From Crassaminicella profunda (GTDB lineage Bacteria; Bacillota; Clostridia; Peptostreptococcales; Thermotaleaceae), in assembly GCF_019884785.1 (NCBI RefSeq), contig NZ_CP082326.1:3899355-3963354 (forward strand): a DNA stretch of 64,000 nt, read 5' to 3'. The translations under genes and the position numbers were made by a program. Under the pieces are notes generated by a model. It was not told where the DNA came from. It saw nothing but the letters and a program-made list of their open reading frames with translations, and made no database searches. Of the stretch, positions 1 through 8,794 are shown piece after piece; positions within the stretch are counted from its first letter, which is position 1; each line of letters begins with the position of its first letter.

Positions 1-745
1 AAACTAGATTACTACCCTCAACAATAATAGTTATCTTTCCTTCTAGTATATGTGCACATGCTGCATCTGATCTCTCAACAATACCCGTCTGAGGAAATAA
101 ATCAAAAACATTATTTAAAATAAACTTTTGGATATATCCTGCCTCCAATATACCATCTACCTTGATATCCTTTAATCTTTTGGTTACTTCCTTTACATAT
201 TTTGGATTTACAATATCTTTTATATAAATGAGTGAAACATTTGTCTTTGTCCTCTTGCCAATAATAAATTTATCCATCCTTAAGGCTGAATCTTTTATTC
301 TATAACGAATCAATGACAAATTGGTCTCCATATTCTCTGTAAAAGAATCCCTAGACCCCCTTAAGGTAGCATCTATTTCTGGGGCTTGAATAGATCTTTT
401 TTCAACCTTTAGCGTGTTTGCTATAATGTATTTTTCATCGGTAGATAAAATAATAATAGATTTTCCTTCAAAAATATAGTTCATTATTTTATTTTCATCA
501 CTATCAATGACAATGTCATCTATATAAATAATAGAATTTACCATTTTATCTATTGTAAAACTTTTTTCTCTTCCATTTTGTAATATAGGTTTTATAATAC
601 TGTTTGATAGTTTTTCTCTATCTGTAAGCTCAGGAATGTAAAGGATATACACCTCTGCATTGAAAATAGATAACCGTCTTACAGATATACCCAAGCTCCT
701 ATCATTACATTCTTTTATTTTATCTATAAATTTATTTTTCTTCAT
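1..745 (-). CDS. Spore germinant receptor A subunit (GerA family), N-terminal part, cut by window edge
   Basis: The frame is open from the ATG at 745 to the window edge, giving about 248 residues with no stop. The start follows an AAAGGGTGAATGGG ribosome binding site and lies 12 bases after the gerC stop. The reading resembles the cytosolic N-terminal domain of GerA/SpoVAF-type proteins, for example RSIQAPEIDATLRGSRDSF, which matches the conserved PxxExxxRGPRxxF region of the family; the second Gly/Pro position is Ser here. In the family this subunit sits in the inner spore membrane and, with the B and C subunits, senses nutrient germinants. The membrane half lies outside the window. It is the third gene of a gerB-gerC-gerA operon. 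The A, K or B subtype cannot be told from this. Confidence 0.88.
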   Translation of the reverse strand, partial: MKKNKFIDKIKECNDRSLGISVRRLSIFNAEVYILYIPELTDREKLSNSIIKPILQNGREKSFTIDKMVNSIIYIDDIVIDSDENKIMNYIFEGKSIIILSTDEKYIIANTLKVEKRSIQAPEIDATLRGSRDSFTENMETNLSLIRYRIKDSALRMDKFIIGKRTKTNVSLIYIKDIVNPKYVKEVTKRLKDIKVDGILEAGYIQKFILNNVFDLFPQTGIVERSDAACAHILEGKITIIVEGSNLV

Positions 746-757
746 CCCATTCACCCT

Positions 758-1891
758 TTAGTATTTGTTTTTTGCATCCGGGTCTACTAGATTCTCATTT
801 ACAATTTTTGTCTTTACCTGAACCTTTACATCAACATCTTTAAATATTTCTTCCCATTTTATTTTTCTGTAAACCTTAGGGTAATCCGCTCTAAAATATT
901 TTGCAAACCCAAAATAATCGCATTGGAATTCATTTTGTGCTTTCTTAATTGCACTCACAATACTGCTTTTTACTTCTTCAGAGATAATTTTTTCTAACCT
1001 TTTAATTTCTTCATCACTTATTGGTGTTGAATAATATTGATATCTCAGTATGGCCTGTAAATCTAAATCTATATTAATAGCAATCTTTCCATTTGTATAA
1101 TTTGTCTTAATCTTTCTTTTCTTAACATTTGTTCGAAAGGAATATACATTTCCCTTATTTTCAGGATTATGTATAGCTTCCACTAACATAGGATTTTCTC
1201 CTAATAGATACAATATGCCATCTGTATCTACAATATCAATCACACCAATTAGTTTTGAATCTTTCATAACTGCAAGCCCTAAATAGGCTATAGAACCTTT
1301 CTCTTTTCCAATGTAAGGTAGTAAATAACCAACTTCCTCTAATGCAATATCAGAAAGGAGTTCTCCACAAGTTGGATATAAAGCTTTTCCTGTGTTTGAT
1401 AAACTATTAATAATGTCTTCTATTAAAAAACCTACAGATATATGTTTTTCTACCTTGGTATCAAATAATTCTGTGGGGCTTTCTCTACTTACTACAGTTA
1501 ACAAAGTCTTTCTATAATCATATATATGTCCTATTCTATTTAAATAAGGTTCTATCCCTTTTTTAGCAAAATTTTGTCCAAAAACAACTACTCTTGTTAC
1601 TCCTAAAAATACAGGAAAAGGATTGATAGCATCATAGTGTATCCTAGCTTCTTCAAAAGTTTTTCCATAGGATAAAAGTCTATATACATTCCCTGTTTGT
1701 GCCTTTTCTTTGGCTTCTGGTGAAGGAGTCAGGTTAGCAATTTCACCCGAAAATTGCACATTTTCTCCAACTTGATCTACTCCGATAGAAATAGTAATAC
1801 ATTTTTTATCTACATCCTCATAATCCCAACAGCTTGTTAAGCATAAGGAAAATACAGCTATTATTAATAATTCACTAATTTTTTTGATCAT
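758..1891 (-). CDS. Spore germinant receptor C subunit, Ger(x)C family lipoprotein
   Basis: This is a 377-residue lipoprotein. The signal peptide ends in a lipobox LTSC with the lipidated cysteine at residue 21, followed by the WDYEDVDKK stretch typical of Ger(x)C proteins. The C-terminal third carries the family's basic/acidic helical domain ending in a KVQVKTKIVNENLVDP strand. I start at the ATG at 1891, which has AAGGTGGG upstream, rather than at an upstream in-frame codon at 1954 that lacks a ribosome site. This start makes gerC overlap the gerB stop by 17 bases, as expected for translational coupling. The subunit is anchored on the outer face of the spore inner membrane and supports nutrient-triggered germination. 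Confidence 0.92.
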   Translation of the reverse strand: MIKKISELLIIAVFSLCLTSCWDYEDVDKKCITISIGVDQVGENVQFSGEIANLTPSPEAKEKAQTGNVYRLLSYGKTFEEARIHYDAINPFPVFLGVTRVVVFGQNFAKKGIEPYLNRIGHIYDYRKTLLTVVSRESPTELFDTKVEKHISVGFLIEDIINSLSNTGKALYPTCGELLSDIALEEVGYLLPYIGKEKGSIAYLGLAVMKDSKLIGVIDIVDTDGILYLLGENPMLVEAIHNPENKGNVYSFRTNVKKRKIKTNYTNGKIAINIDLDLQAILRYQYYSTPISDEEIKRLEKIISEEVKSSIVSAIKKAQNEFQCDYFGFAKYFRADYPKVYRKIKWEEIFKDVDVKVQVKTKIVNENLVDPDAKNKY

Positions 1892-2966
1892 ATTTTCCCA
1901 CCTTCGTAATAAAAAATAATATACTTGGTATGATTCCCATAACCAATAACCCATAGTAACTCATATACTCAAGTACTTTTTTTACTTGTCCATAGGTAGT
2001 AGGCATTTGAGACACAATAAAAGCAAAAAAAACTACAATAAAACTAAGAACATTAAAGTTTACCTTTTTAAATAATTTACTCAAAAGAACAATGGCTCCA
2101 TAAGCCCATATGGTCATAGTACAAAATATAGCCATAATCCATGCAATCAAAAATATACCATCTAATCTTCTTATAAACTGAAAAGCTGGTATATCTACTC
2201 TTCTGATTGTGGCATATAGTGCATCATCATAATGAACAATCTCATCCACACCGATTACAGAAATACAAGATTCTACGACCATTATATAAAAAACACCTAT
2301 AAACATTACCATTAAAGCTGTATATTTAAATATTCTCTTGTTATTTTTTTTTGTAAAAGGAATGATGGTAAGTATCTCTATTCCTAAAAATGGAAAAATC
2401 ATATTTAACGTTGATTTTAAGTATAATGGTAAATCTTCTACAACAAAAAATGGTCTTATGTTTATTAATTTCCCTTGGGTAAATAATGATATATGGATCA
2501 TCACGGCTGCTATAATAATGATGATTCCATAAATTTCACAAATTCTTGCAATAACACGAAGTCTCTTTATCAAAGCATAATATACAACAAAAAGAAAAAA
2601 TAAGCAGACTGCCCATATAGGGGTTTTTAATAATATAGTAAGTTTTATTGTTTCAGATGAAATTCTTGTTAACATAGCAAAAACTATAAAATAATAGCAT
2701 ATATATATTCCCATAAATACATATGTAACAATTTTACCTGTTAAAATTTCACTATATTCGTAAATTATCTTGTTTTTATGAACATAGCTAAGATATGTAA
2801 TCATATAAGCAAAAATTACTGTTATAGCTGTTGCAACTAGTACAGAAAACCATCCTGCTGTTCCTGCAGTTTCTGCAACATTTTTGGGTAAACCCATGAT
2901 GCCATATCCTATAAGAACACCAAAAATAATAAAGACAATTTGTCTGTTGGTTAAGGAATCATTCAA
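1875..2966 (-). CDS. Spore germinant receptor B subunit, GerB-type permease
   Basis: This is a membrane protein of about 363 residues with roughly ten hydrophobic segments and the opening SLTNRQIVFIIFGVLIGYGI, typical of the endospore germination permease branch of the APC superfamily. It is the first gene of the receptor operon. The start is not an ATG. A GTG at 2972 lies directly against the AGAGGTGA ribosome site, while an in-frame TTG at 2966 is six bases from it, so I prefer TTG. The B subunit is thought to bind germinants. No promoter is certain, but germination operons are normally read by sigma-G in the forespore. Confidence 0.92.
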   Translation of the reverse strand: MNDSLTNRQIVFIIFGVLIGYGIMGLPKNVAETAGTAGWFSVLVATAITVIFAYMITYLSYVHKNKIIYEYSEILTGKIVTYVFMGIYICYYFIVFAMLTRISSETIKLTILLKTPIWAVCLFFLFVVYYALIKRLRVIARICEIYGIIIIIAAVMIHISLFTQGKLINIRPFFVVEDLPLYLKSTLNMIFPFLGIEILTIIPFTKKNNKRIFKYTALMVMFIGVFYIMVVESCISVIGVDEIVHYDDALYATIRRVDIPAFQFIRRLDGIFLIAWIMAIFCTMTIWAYGAIVLLSKLFKKVNFNVLSFIVVFFAFIVSQMPTTYGQVKKVLEYMSYYGLLVMGIIPSILFFITKVGKYDQKN

Positions 2967-3023
2967 AAGCACTCACCTCTATAATCTTAGCTTTTCCATT
3001 TATAGTTAAACAATTCAGGTTTT

Positions 3024-3058
3024 TTTATAAAAAAAAGACTTCAGAACATTTTCTGAAG
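3024..3058 (-). terminator. Intrinsic terminator of the SH3/3D protein gene
   Basis: A perfect 8-bp stem CTTCAGAA/TTCTGAAG with a 4-base loop (3039-3058) is followed on the minus strand by a run of T. It closes the gene ending at 3081 and separates it from the germination operon. Confidence 0.85.
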
Positions 3059-3080
3059 CCCTATAAAAATCTTTACTTTT

Positions 3081-4235
3081 TTAGTTTAACAAATAAACCT
3101 TTACATTATATGCTCTACCAAAATCCCTTACTTCTTTCATTTGTTTATTCCCTATATCCCCTAAATAGATATCTACCGTTTTCCCTTTTACGCCTCCACC
3201 TGTATCAGCTGCCAAATAAATACCATTATATTTTGCTCTCCAATCCTTGTCATCAAATAATACAAGTATTTTGCTCCCTAATGGAATCGTCTTTTGATGT
3301 ACAGCAACAACCATTGCTTGTTCCCAATTTTTACCATTTAAGTTGTATCCCGTTCTTGTAAAACCTCTATATTTTGACCCTACAGCTTTTCCACAGGAAG
3401 CAATAGATAAATCATAAGCTGTAGCAGTATATCCATCTCCAAGATATGTAGCATTTTCTATTATTTCTTTAAAAGTATTTGCTAATATAGTTTCACCATT
3501 TTCTTGAGAATTTTGTTTAGCTACTTCCCTTACAAAAGCTTTCTTAAAAAAATCTTCATGGATAAGCTTTGCTTCTTTTGCATAAATCCAACCTTTTTCT
3601 TTTTTATCCCATGTAATGTAAAAATAGCCATCCTGATAATCATCAATCCTTATAGTATCATTTTTATCTAATTTTTCTATTACTTTACTATTTCTTGATG
3701 GTTTTTCATGAACTTTTGCGTTTTCAGATTGAATTTTTCCTTTTTTATAGATAGGTGACGTAATAATCACTTCAGAAGGTACCCAACCAATTGCTTCATC
3801 TTCCATAGCTAATTGATACCAACTTCCTTCTTCTTCTACTACTGTAATTTTTGTTGCAAATCCTAATCTTCCCATACTATCAGAATGAATATTTGGGTCT
3901 TTACGCACTTCTACCGTTCCTGTATTAACAATTCCATTTTCTATTAATTTATTATTCTCATCCTTAGTCAATATACATTCACTATGGACCCAGCCAAACA
4001 TTCCATCTCTCGTGGAAACTTCATACCATTTTCCTTTGTTCCCTTCAATAAATACTTCTTCTCCTAATCCTAAAGGACTTAAACTTTGTGATGAAGTTCT
4101 CGCCTCTTTATATAAAACTACATCCTCATCAATTACAATTCCAGTTACAACTTCTTGTGCATAATTTTCTGAAGGCATTAATACTATACACAATAAAATA
4201 ATAGTAATCATAAATAAACTCTTAAAAATATTCAT
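3081..4235 (-). CDS. Secreted cell-wall protein with three SH3 domains and a C-terminal 3D domain
   Basis: This 384-residue exported protein has a signal peptide over residues 1-27. Three bacterial SH3 repeats follow at about 30-90, 98-160 and 165-225, each ending in a WxxS or GW motif. A C-terminal 3D domain spans about 270-384 and contains the three conserved aspartates in AADTGGGVKGKTVDIYLGD. 3D domains occur in lytic transglycosylase-like and resuscitation-factor-like proteins (YuiC, YocH), so a role in peptidoglycan turnover is likely. I start at ATG 4235, with AAGGGGG 12 bases upstream; an adjacent TTG at 4238 is also possible. It is a single-gene unit with its own terminator. Confidence 0.85.
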   Translation of the reverse strand: MNIFKSLFMITIILLCIVLMPSENYAQEVVTGIVIDEDVVLYKEARTSSQSLSPLGLGEEVFIEGNKGKWYEVSTRDGMFGWVHSECILTKDENNKLIENGIVNTGTVEVRKDPNIHSDSMGRLGFATKITVVEEEGSWYQLAMEDEAIGWVPSEVIITSPIYKKGKIQSENAKVHEKPSRNSKVIEKLDKNDTIRIDDYQDGYFYITWDKKEKGWIYAKEAKLIHEDFFKKAFVREVAKQNSQENGETILANTFKEIIENATYLGDGYTATAYDLSIASCGKAVGSKYRGFTRTGYNLNGKNWEQAMVVAVHQKTIPLGSKILVLFDDKDWRAKYNGIYLAADTGGGVKGKTVDIYLGDIGNKQMKEVRDFGRAYNVKVYLLN

Positions 4236-4337
4236 CAAAAAAGAATTCCCCCTTATTTTGTGTAAATTTAACATTATTTTATATTTGACAAATATTCAAA
4301 AAATCCTCTAGGAAATTATTTACATATCCTTCCAACT

Positions 4338-4374
4338 AAAAATAAGGATGAATCTTTCAATCCATCCTTATTTT
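4338..4374 (-). terminator. Terminator downstream of the MATE gene
   Basis: AAAATAAGGATG pairs with CATCCTTATTTT around an 11-12 base loop. It lies 20 bases past the MATE stop and has T-rich flanks on both strands. Confidence 0.8.
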
Positions 4375-4394
4375 ATAGCCTATCATTTAATATT

Positions 4395-5786
4395 TTATGC
4401 AACATCTTCTGTATTTTTCTTTTGAACGTTTTCATTACTCATTTCCATTTTTAATCCCCTATGCATGTAAAAAGCAAGTATTCCTGTAACAATAATAGTA
4501 AAGAAATCTGCTATTGTTTGACTAAAGATTACACCATTTAATCCAAAAACTTTTGGCAATATCAAAACAGCTGGTATAAGAAAAATTCCTTGTCTTGAAA
4601 GAGACAACACAAGAGCTTCTTTTCCTCTTCCAAGGGCTTGGAATAACACAGCATAGACCTGTTGAAATCCAAATAGCGGAAACAATAAAACCACTGCTCT
4701 AAGGGTTTTTGCACCTATATCAATTACTTCTGGATCATTACTAAATACTGAAAGAATTCCTTCAGCAAAGCTTATAAATATTGCTGCCATCATTACACAA
4801 AATACGGTAGTCCATTTTAAAGATACTTTGATAGCTTCTTTCAACCGATCATATTTTTTTGCTCCATAATTATACCCTGCTATAGGTTGAAAACCTTGAT
4901 TATATCCAAATACCACAAACACTCCTAATGAAAATATTCTTAAAGTAACCCCCATGGCTGCAACAGCTGCATCTCCATAAGGCTTTGCTGCCAAGTTAAT
5001 TAATCCTAATGAGAAACTAGAAAGAGCTTGCCTTGCAAAGGTAGCTGTTCCTATCTTCATGATCTGAGCATATATTTCTTTTGAAAAAGCAAAGTATTTT
5101 GTAGAAATCTTTATATAGCTTTTTCCAGAAATAAAATAATTTATTAGGAAGATAAAAGATATAATTTGAGCCAATACAGTTGCTACAGCTGCTCCTTTTA
5201 TACCCATATTTAAAGTAAACATAAAAATAGGATCTAAAAGAATATTTAATCCTGCCCCTAAACTTATAGCAAACATACTAAATTTAGCATTACCTTCCGC
5301 TCGAATCATATTATTCAAGGTCATATTTAATACGGTAAAAACAGAACCATAAACCAATACTTTAGAATATTCCTTTGCAAAGGGCATAATCGTATCTGTT
5401 GCTCCAAATAATCGAAGTAATGGTTCTAAAAATATTGTTCCAAAAACTACAAAGCCTACACCACAAACCAAACTTGTAAAAAATGTTGTAGAAGTGGTCT
5501 GGTCTGCTAAAGTTTTATTTTTTTCACCTAATAGTCTTGATATATAGGATCCTGCCCCTACACCAAACATTTGCCCAAAAGCAGCAATCATAATAAACAT
5601 AGGAAAAGCTACACTAACAGCAGCAATAGCACTGGTATTATGAAGCATTCCCACAAACATAGTATCTACAATGTTGTACACCGCATTCACAAGCATAGCT
5701 ACAATACCTGGGATAGCAAGTTTTAGTAAGACATTAGGTATTTTTGCTTCTCCCATCATCCTAGCTCTTTTTATTCTTTCTTCCAC
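4395..5786 (-). CDS. MATE family multidrug efflux transporter (MepA-like)
   Basis: This 463-residue polytopic protein has about twelve hydrophobic segments in two halves. The opening LAIPGIVAMLVNAVYNIVDT and the GxxGAAxAT motif (GIKGAAVATVLAQI) are typical of the MepA/VmrA branch of the MATE family. Such pumps export cationic drugs or dyes in exchange for Na+ or H+. Translation starts at GTG 5786 behind AAGGAGG. It is co-directional with, and 41 bases from, the TetR gene just upstream, so the two form a self-regulated efflux operon. The true substrate cannot be read from sequence. Confidence 0.93.
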   Translation of the reverse strand: MEERIKRARMMGEAKIPNVLLKLAIPGIVAMLVNAVYNIVDTMFVGMLHNTSAIAAVSVAFPMFIMIAAFGQMFGVGAGSYISRLLGEKNKTLADQTTSTTFFTSLVCGVGFVVFGTIFLEPLLRLFGATDTIMPFAKEYSKVLVYGSVFTVLNMTLNNMIRAEGNAKFSMFAISLGAGLNILLDPIFMFTLNMGIKGAAVATVLAQIISFIFLINYFISGKSYIKISTKYFAFSKEIYAQIMKIGTATFARQALSSFSLGLINLAAKPYGDAAVAAMGVTLRIFSLGVFVVFGYNQGFQPIAGYNYGAKKYDRLKEAIKVSLKWTTVFCVMMAAIFISFAEGILSVFSNDPEVIDIGAKTLRAVVLLFPLFGFQQVYAVLFQALGRGKEALVLSLSRQGIFLIPAVLILPKVFGLNGVIFSQTIADFFTIIVTGILAFYMHRGLKMEMSNENVQKKNTEDVA

Positions 5787-5827
5787 TTAAAAAACCTCCT
5801 TACAATAGCTATCATATTTTTCCTTTT

Positions 5828-6397
5828 CTATTTTCCATAAGTGCAATCTATTAAACTGTTGATATATTGAATATTTTTTTCTTTTTCATTAGGATATTGA
5901 TTTCTCATTTCAATAATAATCATAAAAATGGTTCCTGCCAGCCTTCTCTCCATACCGTCTTCTAGCTTTAATCCTTCTTCTTTCTTTATTTCTTTGATTA
6001 GATTTTCTACTTTATCTAACAATACCTTTTTAGTATATAACACCTTATCTAGGTCATCCTTTTCAAATATATTTTCTTTAAATAATGCTTTCCCCAATCC
6101 TTTTCTTGCTGATATTTCATCATGCAATACAATAATAGCTTCTTTCATTTTTTTCTTAAGATCTATTTCTTTTTTTAATACATCATCTAGTTTGCAAAAT
6201 GTATTTCCCCAACTCTTTTCAAAAACATGAATAAAAAGCTTTTCTTTGTTAGGATAGTAATTATAAAGCGTTCCAACAGCAATACCTATCTTCTTAGCAA
6301 TCATTTTCATATCAACTTTTTTGTATCCATATTCCCCAAACAATTCAAACGCTCCATTAAATATTTTTTCTTCTATATCTTTGATAATCTTTGGCAT
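5828..6397 (-). CDS. TetR family transcriptional repressor of the MATE operon
   Basis: This 189-residue protein has an N-terminal TetR helix-turn-helix at about residues 8-55, including GAFELFGEYGYKKVDMKMIA and the diagnostic GVGTLYNYYPNKEKLF-like segment (here GIAVGTLYNYYPNKEKLF). The C-terminal ligand domain is family-specific and unassigned. I chose ATG 6397, nine bases from AAGGAG; an alternative ATG at 6403 is too close to it. Two palindromic operators cover its transcription start, so it probably represses itself and the downstream pump until a ligand binds. Confidence 0.92.
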   Translation of the reverse strand: MPKIIKDIEEKIFNGAFELFGEYGYKKVDMKMIAKKIGIAVGTLYNYYPNKEKLFIHVFEKSWGNTFCKLDDVLKKEIDLKKKMKEAIIVLHDEISARKGLGKALFKENIFEKDDLDKVLYTKKVLLDKVENLIKEIKKEEGLKLEDGMERRLAGTIFMIIIEMRNQYPNEKEKNIQYINSLIDCTYGK

Positions 6398-6415
6398 ATT
6401 CATAATCTCCTTTTT

Positions 6416-6452
6416 ATGAACTTTAGTTCATTTTAAATGAATTTAGATTCAT
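6416..6452 (-). promoter_or_regulatory. Twin palindromic operators for the TetR repressor
   Basis: There are two 16-bp inverted repeats, ATGAAC-N4-GTTCAT at 6416-6431 and ATGAAT-N4-ATTCAT at 6437-6452. Their centres are 21 bp apart, two helical turns. They sit between the -10 box and the ribosome binding site of the tetR gene, with the upstream one touching the -10. This layout is what cooperative binding of two TetR dimers would use. Confidence 0.75.
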
Positions 6453-6479
6453 TATAGCTTAAAAATTTTTCATCGTCAA
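6451..6479 (-). promoter_or_regulatory. Sigma-A type promoter of the tetR-MATE operon
   Basis: On the minus strand TTGACG and a perfect TATAAT are separated by exactly 17 bases. The -10 abuts the upstream operator palindrome. Confidence 0.85.
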
Positions 6480-6491
6480 GTAAAAATAAAA

Positions 6492-6527
6492 AAATGAACG
6501 CTTTCTCTATAAAGTAAGCGCTCATTT
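6492..6527 (-). terminator. Terminator of the amidotransferase gene
   Basis: An 11-bp stem (AAATGAACGCT/AGCGCTCATTT, one G-T pair) with a 14-base loop is followed on the minus strand by a T-rich tract. It is downstream of the gene ending at 6595. Confidence 0.75.
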
Positions 6528-6594
6528 CATTATCCATACTAAAAATTAATTATATACATATACTTTTCAATATTTATCCTATAAACTCATCTTC

Positions 6595-7344
6595 TCATCT
6601 ATCTTTTATGACATTAATAAATTCCTTAAATATATTTATCTGCTCTTCAAATATTTCAGCCATCATTTCAGGATGCCATTGAACCCCAACAACAAATAAA
6701 TAATCTTTATGTTGAAGGCCTTCAACAATACCATCTTCTGACCACGCATTTTCTATAAGTCCTTCTCCAATTTTTTCTACAGCCTGATGATGAAAACTAT
6801 TTACCAATATTTCTTTTTTACCAAATGCATCAAACACCTTACTTTTTTCTTTTAAAATTACTTTATGTGCAGGATAATGTTTAGGCAATACGTCTCCAAC
6901 ATGCTTGATCCTTGCTGCTTTTTCTGTATAAATATCTTGATAGAGTGTCCCTCCAAAATAAACATTCAGTAATTGGTAACCTCTACAAATCCCTAAAATA
7001 GGCTTATCTTTCTGTAAAACTTTTTTCATTAATTTTAATTCAAATGCATCTCTTTCAGGCACTACCCTTCCAATTCCTAACTTCAAAGGTTGATTGTAAG
7101 ATAGTGGATGTATATCTGGCCCCCCCGTAAATAAAAAACCATCTAACCGCTCTATTAGTTCATTTAGATATCCTTCATCATCAATTACAGGAATCGTTAA
7201 CGGAACCCCACCTGCCTTCTCTATGCATCTTGAATAATCCATGGTGGACATGAGCATGTCTTGATCAACCATTCCTCTTGGTTTATTTTTATGCCCTTCA
7301 CTAGCTTTAACATAATACGTAGTAACACCAATTAATGGTTTCAT
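6595..7344 (-). CDS. Class I glutamine amidotransferase, gamma-glutamyl-GABA hydrolase-like (peptidase C26)
   Basis: This 249-residue cytosolic enzyme is a stand-alone glutaminase-fold hydrolase. The nucleophile Cys120 is in LGICRGYQ, and the partners His224 and Glu226 are in VQWHPE, so the catalytic triad is complete. FTGGPDIHP at 72-80 is the PuuD family oxyanion motif. PuuD cleaves gamma-glutamyl-gamma-aminobutyrate in putrescine breakdown, but no other putrescine genes are near, so the substrate is open. The start ATG at 7344 follows GAGGTGATT. It may be co-transcribed with the DUF3006 and metallo-beta-lactamase genes upstream. Confidence 0.85.
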   Translation of the reverse strand: MKPLIGVTTYYVKASEGHKNKPRGMVDQDMLMSTMDYSRCIEKAGGVPLTIPVIDDEGYLNELIERLDGFLFTGGPDIHPLSYNQPLKLGIGRVVPERDAFELKLMKKVLQKDKPILGICRGYQLLNVYFGGTLYQDIYTEKAARIKHVGDVLPKHYPAHKVILKEKSKVFDAFGKKEILVNSFHHQAVEKIGEGLIENAWSEDGIVEGLQHKDYLFVVGVQWHPEMMAEIFEEQINIFKEFINVIKDR

Positions 7345-7385
7345 CTTTTAATCACCTCTTAATATGTTACTTATTCATTTATTAT

Positions 7386-7598
7386 CTACTCCCATAAATC
7401 CTCAACCATTTTTTCTATTTTCTTTTTTCTTTTCATGGTTTCATCTTCATCAATAACAATTTTACCTTCTACTTTTAATAATACATCTCCTTCTTTTGCA
7501 TTATGTGGAATTTTTTCTTTTTCTATATGGACCATTAATCCATCGGACTTTTCACATACAGCAAAGTTTTCTTCAAATCTATCTATAATCATACCCAT
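7386..7598 (-). CDS. DUF3006 family small protein
   Basis: This 70-residue protein opens with MIIDRFEENFAVCE and ends in a charged helix, the pattern of DUF3006 (a small beta-barrel-like domain). The family is repeatedly found beside secreted ComEC-like metallo-beta-lactamases, exactly as here, with 8 bases between the genes. Its role is unknown; binding to or assisting the neighbour is an inference. Either of two in-frame ATGs (7598 or 7592) could be used. Confidence 0.75.
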   Translation of the reverse strand: MGMIIDRFEENFAVCEKSDGLMVHIEKEKIPHNAKEGDVLLKVEGKIVIDEDETMKRKKKIEKMVEDLWE

Positions 7599-7606
7599 AG
7601 ACTCAC

Positions 7607-8794
7607 CTACTTTTTCGATTTTCTAAATCCAGCTTCCTTCGCTTCCTTTTCCGTATTAAATAACATTTCCGCCTCTACTTTTTTATAATAAGCTCCATTA
7701 GGCATATGATAAATCTTTTCTCCTTTGCTATTAATATTTCCTTTAATTAAACCTTTTCCATTTTTATCAGTATATGTTTTTTCTTCATTACTTTCCGCTT
7801 TTGCTGTAAAAATATTGGATTCACTTGATTTATTTGTACTAGTTTCTTCACTTTTACTCTCTCTTCCGTAACTATAATCTCCTGGATTTACATTGAATGT
7901 AATTTCCTTTCCATCACTTGTGGCTATAATATTTCCATTTTCATCCGTTCTATAAACAGGAATATTTTTATTTTTCAACTTGTCCATGGTTTCCTTATGA
8001 GGATGACCATAGTCATTTCCTGTCTCCGTCATAATCACAGCATATGTAGGGTTTACTTTGTTTAAAAATTCTAAAGTTGTAGAAGAATGACTACCATGAT
8101 GTCCAAGCTTTAATACATCAGCTGATAAGTCTAATCCATTATTCATCATTTCCTCTTCTGAAAGATCTTCTGCATCTCCTGTAAATAGAAAGGAGGTATT
8201 TCCATAGGTTAACTTTAATACAATAGAATAATTATTATAATCTTTATATTCCTTGCTATTTGGTGCAAGAATAACCCCTTGTGCATCGCCTAATGCTATT
8301 TTACTCCCTACTACTGGATTGGTTATTTTTAATCCCTTATTTTTGATTGCCGTAATAACATCTTTAAATGTTTTACTCGTGTGGGTAACCTTTGGCATAT
8401 AAACTTTTCCTATATCAAAAGTATTGATCACTGCATCTAATCCTCCTATATGATCTTCATGAGGATGGGTTCCAATAACATAATCCAATTCATTGATTCC
8501 TTGACTCTTTAAATAATTCACAACCAAATTAGCGTCTCCATTATTCCCTGCATCAATAAGCATCCTGTTTTCACCATTTTCAATGAGTATACTATCTGCT
8601 TGCCCTACATTAATAAAATGAACTTTTAGATTTCCTGTAACCTCTTCTATAGATTCAGGTACTACAGTTTCTTGTTGACTTTCATCCTTTAAAGTTTCTA
8701 CTGCTTTTTCTTTTGAACAGCCTGTTAAAATCAATAGGAATGATAGCATGATTACAACAATAAAAAAACAATATTTTTTTGACAAATTTCTCAC
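7607..8794 (-). CDS. Secreted ComEC/Rec2-like metallo-beta-lactamase lipoprotein
   Basis: This 395-residue lipoprotein has a lipobox LTGC with Cys26 and a metallo-beta-lactamase domain at about 55-300. The metal-binding signature THPHEDH is intact (His110, His112, Asp114, His115), and FTGDAEDL and LGHHGSHSS follow. This is the layout of the hydrolase domain of the ComEC competence protein, but without the membrane channel. Related stand-alone proteins are suspected nucleases or phosphodiesterases at the cell surface. The last 90 residues are polar and end in a domain with GLIKGNINSKGEKIYHMPNG, seen in other extracellular nucleases. It starts at a GTG (8794) behind AAGGA. Confidence 0.85.
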   Translation of the reverse strand: MRNLSKKYCFFIVVIMLSFLLILTGCSKEKAVETLKDESQQETVVPESIEEVTGNLKVHFINVGQADSILIENGENRMLIDAGNNGDANLVVNYLKSQGINELDYVIGTHPHEDHIGGLDAVINTFDIGKVYMPKVTHTSKTFKDVITAIKNKGLKITNPVVGSKIALGDAQGVILAPNSKEYKDYNNYSIVLKLTYGNTSFLFTGDAEDLSEEEMMNNGLDLSADVLKLGHHGSHSSTTLEFLNKVNPTYAVIMTETGNDYGHPHKETMDKLKNKNIPVYRTDENGNIIATSDGKEITFNVNPGDYSYGRESKSEETSTNKSSESNIFTAKAESNEEKTYTDKNGKGLIKGNINSKGEKIYHMPNGAYYKKVEAEMLFNTEKEAKEAGFRKSKK

